64,000 bases of DNA. Origin: Daejeonella lutea. Lineage in GTDB: Bacteria > Bacteroidota > Bacteroidia > Sphingobacteriales > Sphingobacteriaceae. This document shows, piece after piece, positions 26,768-36,814 of this stretch. Under the pieces are notes generated by a model. It did no database searches, was not told the DNA's origin, and saw nothing but the letters and a program-made list of their open reading frames with translations. The stretch's first letter is position 1, and each line of letters begins with the position of its first letter. The position numbers and the translations under genes are program-made. Location of the stretch: assembly GCF_900168015.1 (NCBI RefSeq), contig NZ_FUYR01000001.1, positions 1,920,943 through 1,984,942 on the forward strand, written 5' to 3'.

Positions 26768-28132
26768 TTACTTCTTAGCGTCGCTTGCAAAAAGCTTTTC
26801 TTTATCTACTTTTTCAACCATCGAACCGTCTTTAAGGCCCTTAGAAATAGCCGTGAACGGTCCGGAAACAATTTCTTCATTACCTTTTAGCCCACTTTTA
26901 ATTAGAATATAAGTATCATCCTGAATGCCTGTAGTAACCTGTACCTGTTTTACTTTGCCGCCGCTATAAACGAACACATATTCTTTAACAGGCTCAGCAT
27001 CCTTTTTCTTTTCTTTTTCAGCATTAGCTGATGCGGGGGCTCCACCGTTACCATCCGCTTTGGCGTCTTTTTTCTCTTCGCGGGTAGTAACTGATTGAAT
27101 CGGCACTGCAAGACCTTTAAATTCTTCCGTTTGAATATCAACCGTGGCAGATAAACCCGGACGGAACGGAGATGGGTTCGCGCTATTCGTACGAATAAGC
27201 TTTTGATATGAATCTTGGAGTATTCTAACTTTAACTGTAAAGTTTGTAACCTGATCAGTAGAAGTTCCTACCACATTAGATGAACTTGCAATCTCAGTAA
27301 CTTCACCCTTAAATTTCTGGTTCTGGAATGCATCGACTTCAATTTCAGCCACATCGCCTACTGATACGCGATTGATATCACTTTCGTTGACATCTACACT
27401 TACTTCCATAGAGCTCAGGTTCGAGATTCTCATAATTTCTGTACCAGCCATCTGTGACGTCCCCAGGATCCTGTCTCCAAGTTCAACCGACAACTTCGAA
27501 ATCACGCCATCTGTAGGTGCGTAAATTGTTGTTTTCGCTAAATTAGCTCCAGCTTCCTTTACGACCGCATTTGATTGCTCTACTCCAAACCTGGATCCAA
27601 CTACATTTTGACGAACAGCTTCCAGATTAGCCCGCGCTCCTTCGTATTCCGCTTTCACGGCATCAAATTCAGCAGCAGAAACCACTTTCTTAGAAAACAG
27701 CTCCTGATTTCTTTTATATTTCGCAGCAGTATTAGCAAAGTTTGCCTCAGCTTGTTTTAAAGATTGCTGAGAGCCTGCCAATGCAGCCCGCTGGCTGTTC
27801 AACGAAGCTACGGCACGGTCATAGCCGGATTGAAGTACATCAGGACGAACCTTGCATAAAAGCTGGCCACGCTTGACCACATCACCTTCTTTCACGTGAA
27901 GCTCTACAACCTCACCAGACACTTCTGCACTTAATTTTACCTCAACTTCCGGTTGCACTTTTCCGCTTGCAGAAACTGTTTCTACAATTGATCTTGAAGT
28001 TGCCTTTTCGACTGCAACTTGTACAGTGTCGCTTTTGCCAAACCAGCCGAGTTTACTACCGGCAACAGCTATAACTAAAAGCACACCTGCTCCAATGAGC
28101 ACATATTTTAACGTATTGTTTTTCTTTGCCAT
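26768..28132 (-). CDS. Efflux periplasmic adaptor subunit (HlyD/MacA type)
   Basis: 454 residues. An N-terminal membrane anchor (about 9-26) is followed by the barrel-sandwich/lipoyl half (VSASGKVQPEVEVKLSAEV; VKEGDVVKRGQLLCKV). Then come a long alpha-hairpin rich in Ala, Gln and Glu, the returning lipoyl half (IYAPTDGVISKLSVELGDR), a beta-barrel, and a membrane-proximal domain. A low-complexity insert of Lys, Asp, Glu and Ala (EEKKDAKADGN to EKEKKKDAEP) interrupts the last domain. It links an inner-membrane pump, not encoded nearby, to the TolC-like protein of the next gene, 32 bases away and probably in one transcript. Confidence 0.9.
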   Translation of the reverse strand: MAKKNNTLKYVLIGAGVLLVIAVAGSKLGWFGKSDTVQVAVEKATSRSIVETVSASGKVQPEVEVKLSAEVSGEVVELHVKEGDVVKRGQLLCKVRPDVLQSGYDRAVASLNSQRAALAGSQQSLKQAEANFANTAAKYKRNQELFSKKVVSAAEFDAVKAEYEGARANLEAVRQNVVGSRFGVEQSNAVVKEAGANLAKTTIYAPTDGVISKLSVELGDRILGTSQMAGTEIMRISNLSSMEVSVDVNESDINRVSVGDVAEIEVDAFQNQKFKGEVTEIASSSNVVGTSTDQVTNFTVKVRILQDSYQKLIRTNSANPSPFRPGLSATVDIQTEEFKGLAVPIQSVTTREEKKDAKADGNGGAPASANAEKEKKKDAEPVKEYVFVYSGGKVKQVQVTTGIQDDTYILIKSGLKGNEEIVSGPFTAISKGLKDGSMVEKVDKEKLFASDAKK

Positions 28133-28164
28133 GTTTGTTTTATAAAGGGGAAAGTCTTTTAGAG

Positions 28165-29514
28165 TTAAAAAGTTATTGGGTTTCCAAGATAGTAGTCAAT
28201 CACTTTGCTTCTGAAAATCAGATCATACCTGGCCTGGATCTGATCAAACTGAGCCTTATTTAGGTTTGTTTGTGCTAGATTGAAGTCGAGAGAATTAACT
28301 AAACCTACCCCGTAACGCTGCTCGATGACATTAAACGCCTCTCTTGATGACTCAAATGCCGTTTGGGCAGAATAATATCGTTTTTCTGCCGCTCTTAAAT
28401 CGTACACCGCCTGATTGATAACTTTATTGAGGTTATTTTTTGCAAGCTGCTCATTTACCTCTCCGTTAAGCAAGTTGATTTTAGCTCTCCGTACAGCCGA
28501 TCGTGCTGAAAATCCATTAAACACCGGAATACTCAAACCGAATCCGATAAACTGGTTGAAGTTATCCTGAATTTGCGTAGCAAAAGAGGTATTACCAAAT
28601 GATCCGTTAGAGTAACGTGTGCCCATACCCGTTTGTAAGTTCAATGATGGATAATAGCCGCTTTTAGCGATGTCAATTTCCTTTTGCAAAACAAGCTTCC
28701 TTAGTTCGGCTAACTGAATGTCCGGAAAATTTACGGAGGCTGATTTGTATACTTCGGCTGCTGAATAAGCAGTGTTGACGGTGGCAACGTCGTTTAAGGC
28801 AGGCTTTTCCACTTCAAATGGCACAGATGGATCGCGCTCGAGCAGTTGTGCAAGATTTAGAAAAGCAAGATCGACCTGATTCTGGGCATTGGTAACATTC
28901 AACTCCGCGGTAGCGACTTGAGATTTAGACTGGGCAAGATCAGCAAGGGTTCTGTTGCCCACGTCGAAAAACTTTTGCTCTATATCCAATTGCTGACGGG
29001 AAATATCTAATTGTTGGCGTGCCGCTGTGAGAAGATCCTGGGAATTAAGAACTGTGAGGTAATTAGTGACAACCGCAAGGACCAGGTCATTTTTAACTTT
29101 CTGGGTAAAGCTTTTATCTGCTTCTAACTGCAGTTTATTTTGGGCAATAATATTTATACGCTGAAATCCTCCGAAGAGGGGTGTATTAGACGAAATATTT
29201 CCATTAGTCGAAGTGATCGCCTGGTTTACAAACTGGTTTGTTAAGGGGTCTATACTCCGTCCGAAATTAAAGTTAAGACTAGTATTGGCGTTCAGGGTTG
29301 GATATAGCGAATACTTTGATTGCCTGAGATTCTCATCAGATATGGCTTCTGAAAACTGAGCCTGTTTGATCTGAAGGTTGTTTTCAACTACAAGTTCAGT
29401 TGCTCTTTTTAGCGTGATTTTTTCCTGAGCGTGCAAGGTAACTGCGCCGACGGACAATAATATCACCACTAAAACAGAGAATTTTAAAAATCCTGTTAGG
29501 TTTTTTTGTTTCAT
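28165..29514 (-). CDS. TolC-family outer membrane efflux protein
   Basis: Outer-membrane channel that serves an export system across both membranes. I chose the ATG at 29512-29514, which puts a standard signal peptide (ending LHAQ) at the N-terminus; seven extra codons are possible upstream. The mature part has two repeats of the OEP domain with long Ala/Gln-rich helices, the repeated phrase YPTLNANTSLNFNFGRS against YPSLNLQTGMGTRYS, and the usual GFSIPVFNGFSARSAV-like strand near 330. It lies upstream of the adaptor gene. The 82-base gap to the divergent deacetylase gene should hold both promoters. Confidence 0.9.
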   Translation of the reverse strand: MKQKNLTGFLKFSVLVVILLSVGAVTLHAQEKITLKRATELVVENNLQIKQAQFSEAISDENLRQSKYSLYPTLNANTSLNFNFGRSIDPLTNQFVNQAITSTNGNISSNTPLFGGFQRINIIAQNKLQLEADKSFTQKVKNDLVLAVVTNYLTVLNSQDLLTAARQQLDISRQQLDIEQKFFDVGNRTLADLAQSKSQVATAELNVTNAQNQVDLAFLNLAQLLERDPSVPFEVEKPALNDVATVNTAYSAAEVYKSASVNFPDIQLAELRKLVLQKEIDIAKSGYYPSLNLQTGMGTRYSNGSFGNTSFATQIQDNFNQFIGFGLSIPVFNGFSARSAVRRAKINLLNGEVNEQLAKNNLNKVINQAVYDLRAAEKRYYSAQTAFESSREAFNVIEQRYGVGLVNSLDFNLAQTNLNKAQFDQIQARYDLIFRSKVIDYYLGNPITF

Positions 29515-29617
29515 ATAATTGTTAAACAACGTCAAAATGGTTAGAATTCCTCGATAAAATTAATACTATAAATTACTTAACATATTTATCTTCGCTATAA
29601 ATTAACGAAAAAACGAT

Positions 29618-30235
29618 TTGTATCTCGTAAACTCTCCGTTTTGGCTGCAATGGTTATATCCTACACTGACCTGGCATAAAAACCGGAAAGAAAAACATGT
29701 TTATCTCACTTTTGACGATGGACCTATACCTGTTGTTACACCATTCGTATTAAATACCTTAAAAAACTTTAATGCTTGCGCCACTTTCTTTTGCATTGGC
29801 GAAAATGTATACAAGCATCCGGAGATTTACAAAGATCTCTTATCAAATGGTCATGCGGTAGGCAATCACACTCAAAATCATCTCAAAGGTTGGAAAACTC
29901 CAGACAGCGAATATTTGCTGAATATAGAAAAATGCACTAGTCTGGTCAACTCAAATCTTTTCCGGCCGCCGTACGGAAGAATAAGATACTCACAGATCAG
30001 GAAAATTAACCTACGTTTTCCAAAAATGAGGACAATCATGTGGGATGTTTTGAGTGGAGATTTTGATACGAATATCAGCGGGGAAAAATGTGTCAAAAAT
30101 GTGCTTGATCATGTCAAAAATGGATCGATAATAGTTTTTCATGATAGTGAGAAAGCCTTCTCAAGACTGGAGTATGCCCTTCCTGTCGTATTAAAGACCC
30201 TCCGTTCTGAGGGCTATGAGTTCAGGCTGCTCTAA
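29618..30235 (+). CDS. Polysaccharide deacetylase (NodB domain)
   Basis: 205 residues consisting of a single NodB homology domain, which removes N-acetyl groups from GlcNAc polymers such as peptidoglycan or capsule. TFDDGP carries the catalytic Asp and metal Asp, GNHTQNH the metal His pair, RPPYGR the third motif, and IIVFHDS the last. The start is TTG, because MYLVNSPFWLQWLYP is conserved at the N-terminus of Bacteroidota relatives and there is no usable ATG. No export signal is visible, although the N-terminal 14 residues are hydrophobic. Confidence 0.88.
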   Translation: MYLVNSPFWLQWLYPTLTWHKNRKEKHVYLTFDDGPIPVVTPFVLNTLKNFNACATFFCIGENVYKHPEIYKDLLSNGHAVGNHTQNHLKGWKTPDSEYLLNIEKCTSLVNSNLFRPPYGRIRYSQIRKINLRFPKMRTIMWDVLSGDFDTNISGEKCVKNVLDHVKNGSIIVFHDSEKAFSRLEYALPVVLKTLRSEGYEFRLL

Positions 30236-30346
30236 ACACTCACCAAAATCAGCTCTACTACACAAAAATCAATGAGAATATCAATGTATTATAAAAAATA
30301 TTACCTATTACGAAAATAAAGGCTCAATTTTTGCTGTAAAACAACA

Positions 30347-30712
30347 ATGACAGCTCCAAAAAAAATTATGATTGCTGATGACGATCCTGGTATTGTCGAT
30401 GCTGTGGAAATGATGCTTGAGTTTGAGGGATATGAAGTTTTATCCACTATGGATGGAGCTAAAGTGCTTGAATTACGTGATGAATTTCCTGACCTGTTCC
30501 TACTTGATATCTGGATGTCAGGCCAGGACGGCAGGGATATTTGTAGGGAATTGAAAAAACGAGACAGTACTAAAAACATCCCAGTGATCATGATTTCTGC
30601 CAGCACTGATCTGGCTCGTTCTGCTAGGGAAGCGGGGGCAGATGATTTTCTGGAAAAGCCCTTTAATATGGATGAACTGATGAGTAAAATTGCACTTCAT
30701 CTGGCAAGTTAA
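30347..30712 (+). CDS. Single-domain response regulator (CheY-like receiver)
   Basis: 121 residues, consisting only of a receiver domain. Acidic pocket D11-D13 in IADDDPG, phospho-acceptor Asp 54 in LFLLDIWM, the Ser of ISAS, and the Lys of LEKPFN are all present, so it should be phosphorylated. No output domain and no histidine kinase gene are nearby, so it acts by protein contact or within a phosphorelay. The 286 bases after it hold no gene and only a weak hairpin (AGAAGC/GCTTCT at 30773-30790). Confidence 0.93.
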   Translation: MTAPKKIMIADDDPGIVDAVEMMLEFEGYEVLSTMDGAKVLELRDEFPDLFLLDIWMSGQDGRDICRELKKRDSTKNIPVIMISASTDLARSAREAGADDFLEKPFNMDELMSKIALHLAS

Positions 30713-30949
30713 TCATCACTTCACACTAATTTAGAACAACCCCAAATCTTTTGTCAACGAATTGTGACTTTCAGAAGCTTTAATGCTTCTAGTTGTATCA
30801 ATGAGCATATTCGGCCTCTCAATAAAGCGAAAGCACTTTCTTTTAAGTTCCGGAATTTAAATATTGGCTAATTATTCCCGCAGTCTATAAACAGGGGATT
30901 TTTTCTGTTTAGAATCTGGTAAATCCTGCATTTTTAAGGGTGTTTTTTG

Positions 30950-30957
30950 TAACTTCG
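30950..30957 (+). promoter_or_regulatory. Probable -7 element of acnA
   Basis: TAACTTCG differs at one position from TAnnTTTG and lies 41 bases before the acnA ATG. No clear -33 TTG is seen. Confidence 0.45.
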
Positions 30958-30998
30958 CTCGCAGTTGTAACAAGAATAATTAAAATCAAGCAAATAAC

Positions 30999-33266
30999 AT
31001 GGCATTTGATTTAGACATGATCAAAAAGGTTTATGACAACTACGGTATCCGTCTTGAGGCTGCCCGCAAAGTTGTTAATAAGCCCCTTACATTAACAGAG
31101 AAAATTTTATATGCCCACTTGTGGCAGGGAAATGCTTCAGAAGCTCACGAACGCGGAGTTACGTACGTAGATTTTGCACCTGATCGCGTAGCAATGCAGG
31201 ATGCGACAGCTCAAATGGCCTTATTGCAATTTATGCAAGCGGGAAGACCTACCGTGGCAGTTCCATCAACCGTGCACTGTGATCACCTCATCCAGGCTAA
31301 AGTTGGCGCAGATGAAGATTTGGCTACAGCAAACACTCAAAATAAAGAAGTTTACGATTTTCTAGCTTCTGTTTCAAATAAATACGGTATTGGTTTCTGG
31401 AAACCGGGAGCTGGTATTATCCATCAGGTTGTTTTGGAAAATTATGCATTTCCTGGCGGGATGATGATCGGTACGGATTCTCACACCCCGAATGCTGGTG
31501 GGTTGGGGATGATAGCAATTGGTGTTGGCGGTGCTGACGCATGTGATGTAATGGCCGGACTTGCCTGGGAACTAAAATTCCCTAAACTTATTGGAGTAAA
31601 ACTTACTGGCAAATTGTCGGGATGGGCATCTGCAAAAGATGTTATTCTCAAAGTTGCTGGTATCCTCACTGTTAAAGGTGGTACAGGACATATCGTCGAG
31701 TACTTTGGCGAAGGTGCGCAATCACTTTCCGCTACAGGAAAAGGAACAATATGTAATATGGGTGCTGAAATCGGTGCTACTACTTCAGTTTTCGGTTACG
31801 ATGAGAAGATAGCTACTTATTTAAAAGGTACCGAGCGCGAAGAAATAGCAAACCTGGCTGATGCTGTTAAGGAGCATCTTACTGGTGACGATGAAGTATA
31901 TGCGAATCCTGCTCTTTATTTCGATCAGGTTATTGAGATTGACCTCTCCACACTCGAGCCACACGTTAACGGGCCTTTCACTCCGGATATGGCATGGCCA
32001 TTATCACAGTTTGCTACTGCAGTTCGCGAGAACGGCTGGCCTCAGGAACTTGAAGTTGGTTTGATAGGTTCTTGTACCAATTCATCATACGAAGATATTA
32101 GCCGGGCTGCCTCTATTGCTCAGCAGGCTGTCGATAAACATTTAGTGGCGAAAGCGGAGTTTACGATAACTCCTGGTTCCGAATTGGTTCGTTACACCGT
32201 TGAGCGCGACGGCTACCTGAATACATTCGAGAATATGGGCGGAGTGGTACTTGCTAATGCATGTGGCCCGTGTATCGGACAATGGGCCCGCCACAGTACC
32301 GATCCAACGCGCAAAAACTCCATCATCACTTCATTTAACAGGAACTTCAAATCACGTAACGACGGTAATCCGAATACACATGCATTTGTAGCTTCTCCGG
32401 AAGTAGTTACTGCATTGACAATTGCGGGTGATCTAGGATTTAATCCTATGACCGATACGCTGACGAATTCGGAAGGCCAGCAGGTTAAACTTGATGAGCC
32501 TCAGGGATTGGAAATGCCTTTGAAAGGCTTTGCAGTTGAAGATGCAGGTTATCAGGCGCCAGCAGAAGACGGAACTAAAGTAAGTGTAATTGTAGATCCA
32601 AAATCCGCAAGACTTCAATTGCTTGATCCATTCAAAGCATGGGAAGGTACTGACATAAAAGGCTTGAAACTGTTGATTAAAGCTAAAGGTAAATGTACAA
32701 CGGATCATATTTCTATGGCTGGCCCATGGCTGAAATTCCGCGGACACCTGGACAATATTTCAAATAACATGCTGATTGGTGCAACCAATTTCTTTAACGA
32801 GAAAGCTGACAATGTTAAAAACCAGCTGAACGGTGAATATGGGGCCGTACCGGCTACAGCTCGTGCCTACAAAGCAGCTGGCATCGGAAGTATCGTGGTT
32901 GGTGACGAAAACTACGGGGAAGGATCTTCAAGAGAACACGCTGCGATGGAGCCAAGGCACCTGGCTGTTCGTGCCATCCTGGTAAAGTCATTCGCACGTA
33001 TACACGAAACCAATCTTAAAAAACAAGGAATGCTTGCATTAACTTTCTCTGATGCTAATGATTATGACCGCATCCTTGAAAATGACACAATTGACATCAC
33101 AGGACTTAGCGACTTTGCTCCCGGGAAGCCGTTAGCTATCGTTCTCCACCACGAAGATGGCAATTCTGAGTCGTTCCCTGTTAATCATACGTATAATGAG
33201 CAGCAGATTGAATGGTTCAAAGCCGGTGGTGCATTGAATATTATCAGAATGAACCAAAAAACCTAG
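30999..33266 (+). CDS. acnA: Aconitate hydratase
   Basis: Interconverts citrate and isocitrate in the TCA cycle with a 4Fe-4S cluster. The 755-residue length and sequence are of the mitochondrial-aconitase type. Seen are [28 protein letters not shown], the cluster Cys in [10 protein letters not shown] and [10 protein letters not shown], and the swivel-domain active-site loop [15 protein letters not shown]. Aconitases of this type are named acnA or acnB variously in Bacteroidota, so the symbol is by function. It is monocistronic: a 7-bp repeat array begins in its stop codon and a strong terminator follows. Confidence 0.96.
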   Translation: MAFDLDMIKKVYDNYGIRLEAARKVVNKPLTLTEKILYAHLWQGNASEAHERGVTYVDFAPDRVAMQDATAQMALLQFMQAGRPTVAVPSTVHCDHLIQAKVGADEDLATANTQNKEVYDFLASVSNKYGIGFWKPGAGIIHQVVLENYAFPGGMMIGTDSHTPNAGGLGMIAIGVGGADACDVMAGLAWELKFPKLIGVKLTGKLSGWASAKDVILKVAGILTVKGGTGHIVEYFGEGAQSLSATGKGTICNMGAEIGATTSVFGYDEKIATYLKGTEREEIANLADAVKEHLTGDDEVYANPALYFDQVIEIDLSTLEPHVNGPFTPDMAWPLSQFATAVRENGWPQELEVGLIGSCTNSSYEDISRAASIAQQAVDKHLVAKAEFTITPGSELVRYTVERDGYLNTFENMGGVVLANACGPCIGQWARHSTDPTRKNSIITSFNRNFKSRNDGNPNTHAFVASPEVVTALTIAGDLGFNPMTDTLTNSEGQQVKLDEPQGLEMPLKGFAVEDAGYQAPAEDGTKVSVIVDPKSARLQLLDPFKAWEGTDIKGLKLLIKAKGKCTTDHISMAGPWLKFRGHLDNISNNMLIGATNFFNEKADNVKNQLNGEYGAVPATARAYKAAGIGSIVVGDENYGEGSSREHAAMEPRHLAVRAILVKSFARIHETNLKKQGMLALTFSDANDYDRILENDTIDITGLSDFAPGKPLAIVLHHEDGNSESFPVNHTYNEQQIEWFKAGGALNIIRMNQKT

Positions 33267-33299
33267 TTGACAGTTGACAGGTAACAGTTGACAGTGTCA
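33265..33299. repeat. Heptad array after acnA (AGTTGAC), with core at 33308
   Basis: Five units: AGTTGAC, AGTTGAC, AGGTAAC, AGTTGAC, AGTGTCA. The first starts at the second base of the acnA stop codon (33264-33266). Eight bases after the array comes CTGAACGCTGTGTG (33308-33321), the core also present at 2352, 44740 and (opposite strand) 51295. No inverted right arm follows; instead the acnA terminator begins at 33335. Confidence 0.85.
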
Positions 33300-33334
33300 A
33301 ACGATACCTGAACGCTGTGTGAATAGCATCGAAC

Positions 33335-33381
33335 AAAGCCGTATTCTAAAAGCATAATGCCCAGGAATACGGCTTTTTTTT
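33335..33381 (+). terminator. Rho-independent terminator of acnA
   Basis: AAAGCCGTATTC (33335-33346) pairs with GAATACGGCTTT (33365-33376) over an 18-base loop and runs into eight or more T. Confidence 0.9.
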
Positions 33382-33404
33382 AACAGATTTTAAACTCAGT
33401 AAAA

Positions 33405-34271
33405 ATGTTCAAAGTAATTCTTGTTACCGGAGCTTCGACCGGGATTGGTTTTGAAAGCGTCCTGCTTCTTGCTAAAGAGGGGCATAAGGTTTATGCTACG
33501 ATGCGCGACACTTCTAAAGCTGGAAAGCTTGAATCAGAAGCAGCAAAAAGAGCGATCGAGATTAATATCCTTAATCTGGACGTCCAGGATGAAAAAAGTA
33601 TTGCCTCTTGTGTGAATACTATTTTCGAAAAGGAAGGAAGGCTTGATATACTCGTAAATAATGCGGGAGCAGGCTTCATAAGAACCATGGAGCAGGCGAC
33701 GATGGAAGAGATCCAGCAAGTCATGGACGTGAATTTCTATGGTGTGATTCGCTGTACTAAGGCTGTCTTGCCTATTATGCGCAATCAACAAAGCGGGCAC
33801 ATCATAAATATTTCTTCGGTCGGCGGACTCGTTGGGCAACCGGTAAACGAGATTTATTGCGCAGCTAAATTTGCGTTAGAGGGTTTGACAGAAAGCATCG
33901 CAACTTACATGAAACCCTATTTCGGGATTAATGTCTCGCTAGTTGAGCCCGGCGGTGTAATAACGGAATTTGGCAATAGCCTAACCAGATACTTTGAGGA
34001 AACAGGCGGCATAAAAGATGATGATTACAAGCCATTGATCCAAACCTACATGGATTACAGAGCTACATTTACCGATGAAGTAAAAGAACGTGTTTTCCAA
34101 AAGCCTGCACAAATCGCAGAAGTGATCCTAAAGTGCATCAATGATCCCGAACCAAAGCTACGCTACCTTAGTTCTGACGGGGCAGCTTCTTTTACAAAAT
34201 TAAAGTCTGGACTGGATCCGGACGGAGAGGGTATAAAAGCACAGGTTAGGAAAGGCATCCTCAACAAGTAG
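33405..34271 (+). CDS. SDR-family oxidoreductase
   Basis: Classical short-chain dehydrogenase of 288 residues. The cofactor loop TGASTGIG is at 8-15, the structural NNAG at about 86-89, the catalytic Ser in NISSVGG, and the YxxxK pair in IYCAAKFALEG. Asp or basic residues that would settle NAD versus NADP are not decisive (YATMRDTSKAGKL suggests NADP). The substrate is unknown. It lies between two terminated units and seems to be transcribed alone. Confidence 0.9.
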   Translation: MFKVILVTGASTGIGFESVLLLAKEGHKVYATMRDTSKAGKLESEAAKRAIEINILNLDVQDEKSIASCVNTIFEKEGRLDILVNNAGAGFIRTMEQATMEEIQQVMDVNFYGVIRCTKAVLPIMRNQQSGHIINISSVGGLVGQPVNEIYCAAKFALEGLTESIATYMKPYFGINVSLVEPGGVITEFGNSLTRYFEETGGIKDDDYKPLIQTYMDYRATFTDEVKERVFQKPAQIAEVILKCINDPEPKLRYLSSDGAASFTKLKSGLDPDGEGIKAQVRKGILNK

Positions 34272-34319
34272 TGTGCGTTTGGGCTCGCTTTTTCGTATAT
34301 TGATTTAGAACAATCATTC

Positions 34320-36332
34320 GTGAAGAGGATAGTATTTTTATTCGCCTTAATTCTGCTCTCGTTAAAAGGGTTTACCCAAGCCCCTTTAAATGATAATTGC
34401 AGCGGAGCGATAGTCATTAACGATGCCAGAACAAAATACTGTTCATCAGTGGGACAGTATACCAACGCAAATGCGACGCCGTCATTCACCAACAGTGGAC
34501 CTGACGTATGGTTCGCTTTCGTGTCAAGGGATGTTGAAGTCAAAATCACTGTAACCGGAGGAACACTGCAATCTCCCGTTGTCAAAATATATAATAACTG
34601 TGATGAGGGTGCGCGTGTTGTTCCGGTTTTAACAGATGGCAATACTACTATCCTTAATGAAGCTGGCCTTACACCTGACAGTCGTCTCTATTATATCAGC
34701 GTTAGTGGTGCCGGTAGCACAGGTACATTTCAAATATGTATCGAAAACTACAAGTCAGAGATTAAACCTGGTCAGGATAATAGTACCGCCTCTTTATTAT
34801 GTTCTTCAACAAGCATAATCAAGGAAACAAGTATCAGTGGCTCAGGAAGCAATAATAATGAAACCGCAAATACATGTATCGGAGCAGAAAAGCATAGTGG
34901 CTGGTATAAATGGACTGCTCAAAACAGTGGAAGTTTGGTGTTTACAATTACTCCGACTAAAAATGATGACCTGGATTGGGTTCTATTTGAGTTGGGGCCT
35001 GAAGGGAATACTCAACCGGCTTCCGCAGCAAATGCAATACGATGTGCGGCGGGGCATGGCATAAGTAATGCGGGCTGCCCAAATGAACCCATTTACACGA
35101 AAACGGGACTTAACTTTACGGAGAATGACGAAACCGAAACAGGTGGATGCGGGTCTGGTCAAAATGGTATGTTGAAAGCGGTCGACATGAAGCAAGGCTA
35201 TGTTTATGCCCTTGTTGTAAACAACTTCACATCGGGCAACAATGGCTTTGAAATAAAGTTTACTGATGATGCAGGTAAAGCAGGTACAGGCTTATTCAAG
35301 GGCCCAACAGCTAAATTAATCGAATCGAATGCTAATCTCTGTACTCCACAGCAATCTTTTACCTTTGCTGCCGCTGTAACTGGGCAAACGTCAATCCAAT
35401 GGTACTTCGGCCAGGGAGCCAGCATACCCGAAGCCACAACAGCTGGTCCATTCACTATTACCTACAGCACGCCAGGCTTAAAGACCGTTTACCTCCAGGT
35501 GAAAAATGATCTAGGTTGTTCCGTTGTAGAAACCAGAACATTTATGGTTGGCCTTTCTCCGGCTCAACCACAGTTATTTGCAAACAAGCCGGATTTCTGC
35601 CTTACTGATACAATACGGTTAAGCACACCAGCGCAAACAGATGTTACCTATAAATGGACAGGGCCCGGAAATTTTACATCAGATGCCCGGGAGCCGACAA
35701 TTCCCGTGACAAGTAAAGCAGTAGCAGGTGTATACACTCTGGTTGTCAGTCGAGGTGATTGCCTAACATCGCCTGTTAATATTACCATACCCGCTATTTA
35801 TAACAATCCGGTTGCTGCGTTCAGAACAGATCCAAAGGCACCTGCCAAACTCTCGTTCCCGGTCACCGTCAGATTCTTTAACGAATCTAAAGATGCCGAC
35901 TCATATTTATGGGATTTCGGAGATGGTACCACTTCGACAGATCAAAACCCCGAACATACTTATACGGGCCGTGGAAGTTACGACGTGACTCTAACAGCGT
36001 TCAAAACAAATGTCTGCACCGTTTCTTCAATACAAGGCAAATTTATGATAAGTGAGGCCGGCGCTATCTTCATCCCAAACACCTTCACCCCCAACGATGA
36101 TGCAGTAAACGATGAGTTCGTGGTAAACATGAATAACATCAAAACCTATCGTATCCAAATATTCAATCGGTATGGTATTCTGATGTATTCATCAACGGAC
36201 TTGGTAGAAAACTGGAAGGGCACTTATCAGAACAAGCCTGTCCCCGTGGGAACATATTACTACGTGCTCGATGCAGTTGATCTAGACAATAATATTATCA
36301 AAAAATCAGGATCTGTCACTATATTGAAGTAA
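34320..36332 (+). CDS. Secreted PKD-domain protein with type IX (type B) sorting domain
   Basis: 670 residues. The start is GTG, giving signal peptide MKRIVFLFALILLSLKGFTQ. The region 25-310 holds two beta-sandwich repeats of the pre-peptidase kind (APLNDNCSGAI; then a second with CIGAEKHSGWYKW). Ig/PKD-like domains follow, the last with the PKD hallmark YLWDFGDGTTSTDQNPEHTY. The final 90 residues are a gliding motility-associated C-terminal domain (IPNTFTPNDDAVNDEF; IFNRYGILMYSS; VPVGTYYYVLD), the type B signal for the type IX secretion system. It is probably an adhesin-like surface protein. Its stop overlaps the rlmH start by one base. Confidence 0.9.
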   Translation: MKRIVFLFALILLSLKGFTQAPLNDNCSGAIVINDARTKYCSSVGQYTNANATPSFTNSGPDVWFAFVSRDVEVKITVTGGTLQSPVVKIYNNCDEGARVVPVLTDGNTTILNEAGLTPDSRLYYISVSGAGSTGTFQICIENYKSEIKPGQDNSTASLLCSSTSIIKETSISGSGSNNNETANTCIGAEKHSGWYKWTAQNSGSLVFTITPTKNDDLDWVLFELGPEGNTQPASAANAIRCAAGHGISNAGCPNEPIYTKTGLNFTENDETETGGCGSGQNGMLKAVDMKQGYVYALVVNNFTSGNNGFEIKFTDDAGKAGTGLFKGPTAKLIESNANLCTPQQSFTFAAAVTGQTSIQWYFGQGASIPEATTAGPFTITYSTPGLKTVYLQVKNDLGCSVVETRTFMVGLSPAQPQLFANKPDFCLTDTIRLSTPAQTDVTYKWTGPGNFTSDAREPTIPVTSKAVAGVYTLVVSRGDCLTSPVNITIPAIYNNPVAAFRTDPKAPAKLSFPVTVRFFNESKDADSYLWDFGDGTTSTDQNPEHTYTGRGSYDVTLTAFKTNVCTVSSIQGKFMISEAGAIFIPNTFTPNDDAVNDEFVVNMNNIKTYRIQIFNRYGILMYSSTDLVENWKGTYQNKPVPVGTYYYVLDAVDLDNNIIKKSGSVTILK

Positions 36333-36805
36333 TGAAGATCACTTTACTAACTATCGGTAAAACTGAGGATAAGTACTTGCTGGAAGGAATTGAAATATAT
36401 TTGAAGAGGCTTAAGCACTATATCTCTTTCAGGATTCTCGAAGTTCCGGAACTTAAAGGCACAAAGAATCTTTCCCAGGATCAGCAGAAGACGAAAGAAG
36501 CTGAATTGATCTTTAAAAACATAAACAGCACAGATTACGTTGTGTTATTAGATGAAAATGGTCTGGAACTGTCATCAAAACAGTTTTCGATGTTTTTAAA
36601 TAAGAAAATGGTTGGTGGCCAGCAGCATTTGGTATTTGTTGTTGGTGGACCTTATGGATTTAGCGAGGAAGTGTATAAACGAAGCGGCGAAAAGATCTCC
36701 TTATCTAGGATGACATTTTCGCATCAAATGATCCGCTTATTCTTTACAGAACAATTATATCGGGCTTATACCATACTCAGAGGAGAACCATACCATCACG
36801 ATTAA
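36332..36805 (+). CDS. rlmH: 23S rRNA (pseudouridine1915-N3)-methyltransferase
   Basis: SPOUT methyltransferase of 157 residues that methylates pseudouridine 1915 in helix 69 of 23S rRNA after subunit joining. The SAM-binding knot is seen as VFVVGGPYGFSEEVYKR, with LSLSRMTFSHQMIRL and the conserved C-terminal end RGEPYHHD. It starts within the stop codon of the secreted PKD protein (TAATG), which couples a housekeeping rRNA enzyme to a surface protein gene. Confidence 0.96.
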   Translation: MKITLLTIGKTEDKYLLEGIEIYLKRLKHYISFRILEVPELKGTKNLSQDQQKTKEAELIFKNINSTDYVVLLDENGLELSSKQFSMFLNKKMVGGQQHLVFVVGGPYGFSEEVYKRSGEKISLSRMTFSHQMIRLFFTEQLYRAYTILRGEPYHHD

Positions 36806-36814
36806 TAATCTATT

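Noticed and set aside
30773-30790. Terminator after the receiver gene
   Set aside because: The AGAAGC/GCTTCT hairpin is short and lacks a T-run.
34163-34642. 159-codon minus-strand frame between the SDR and PKD genes
   Set aside because: It is antisense to both well-supported genes and contains no domain-like pattern.
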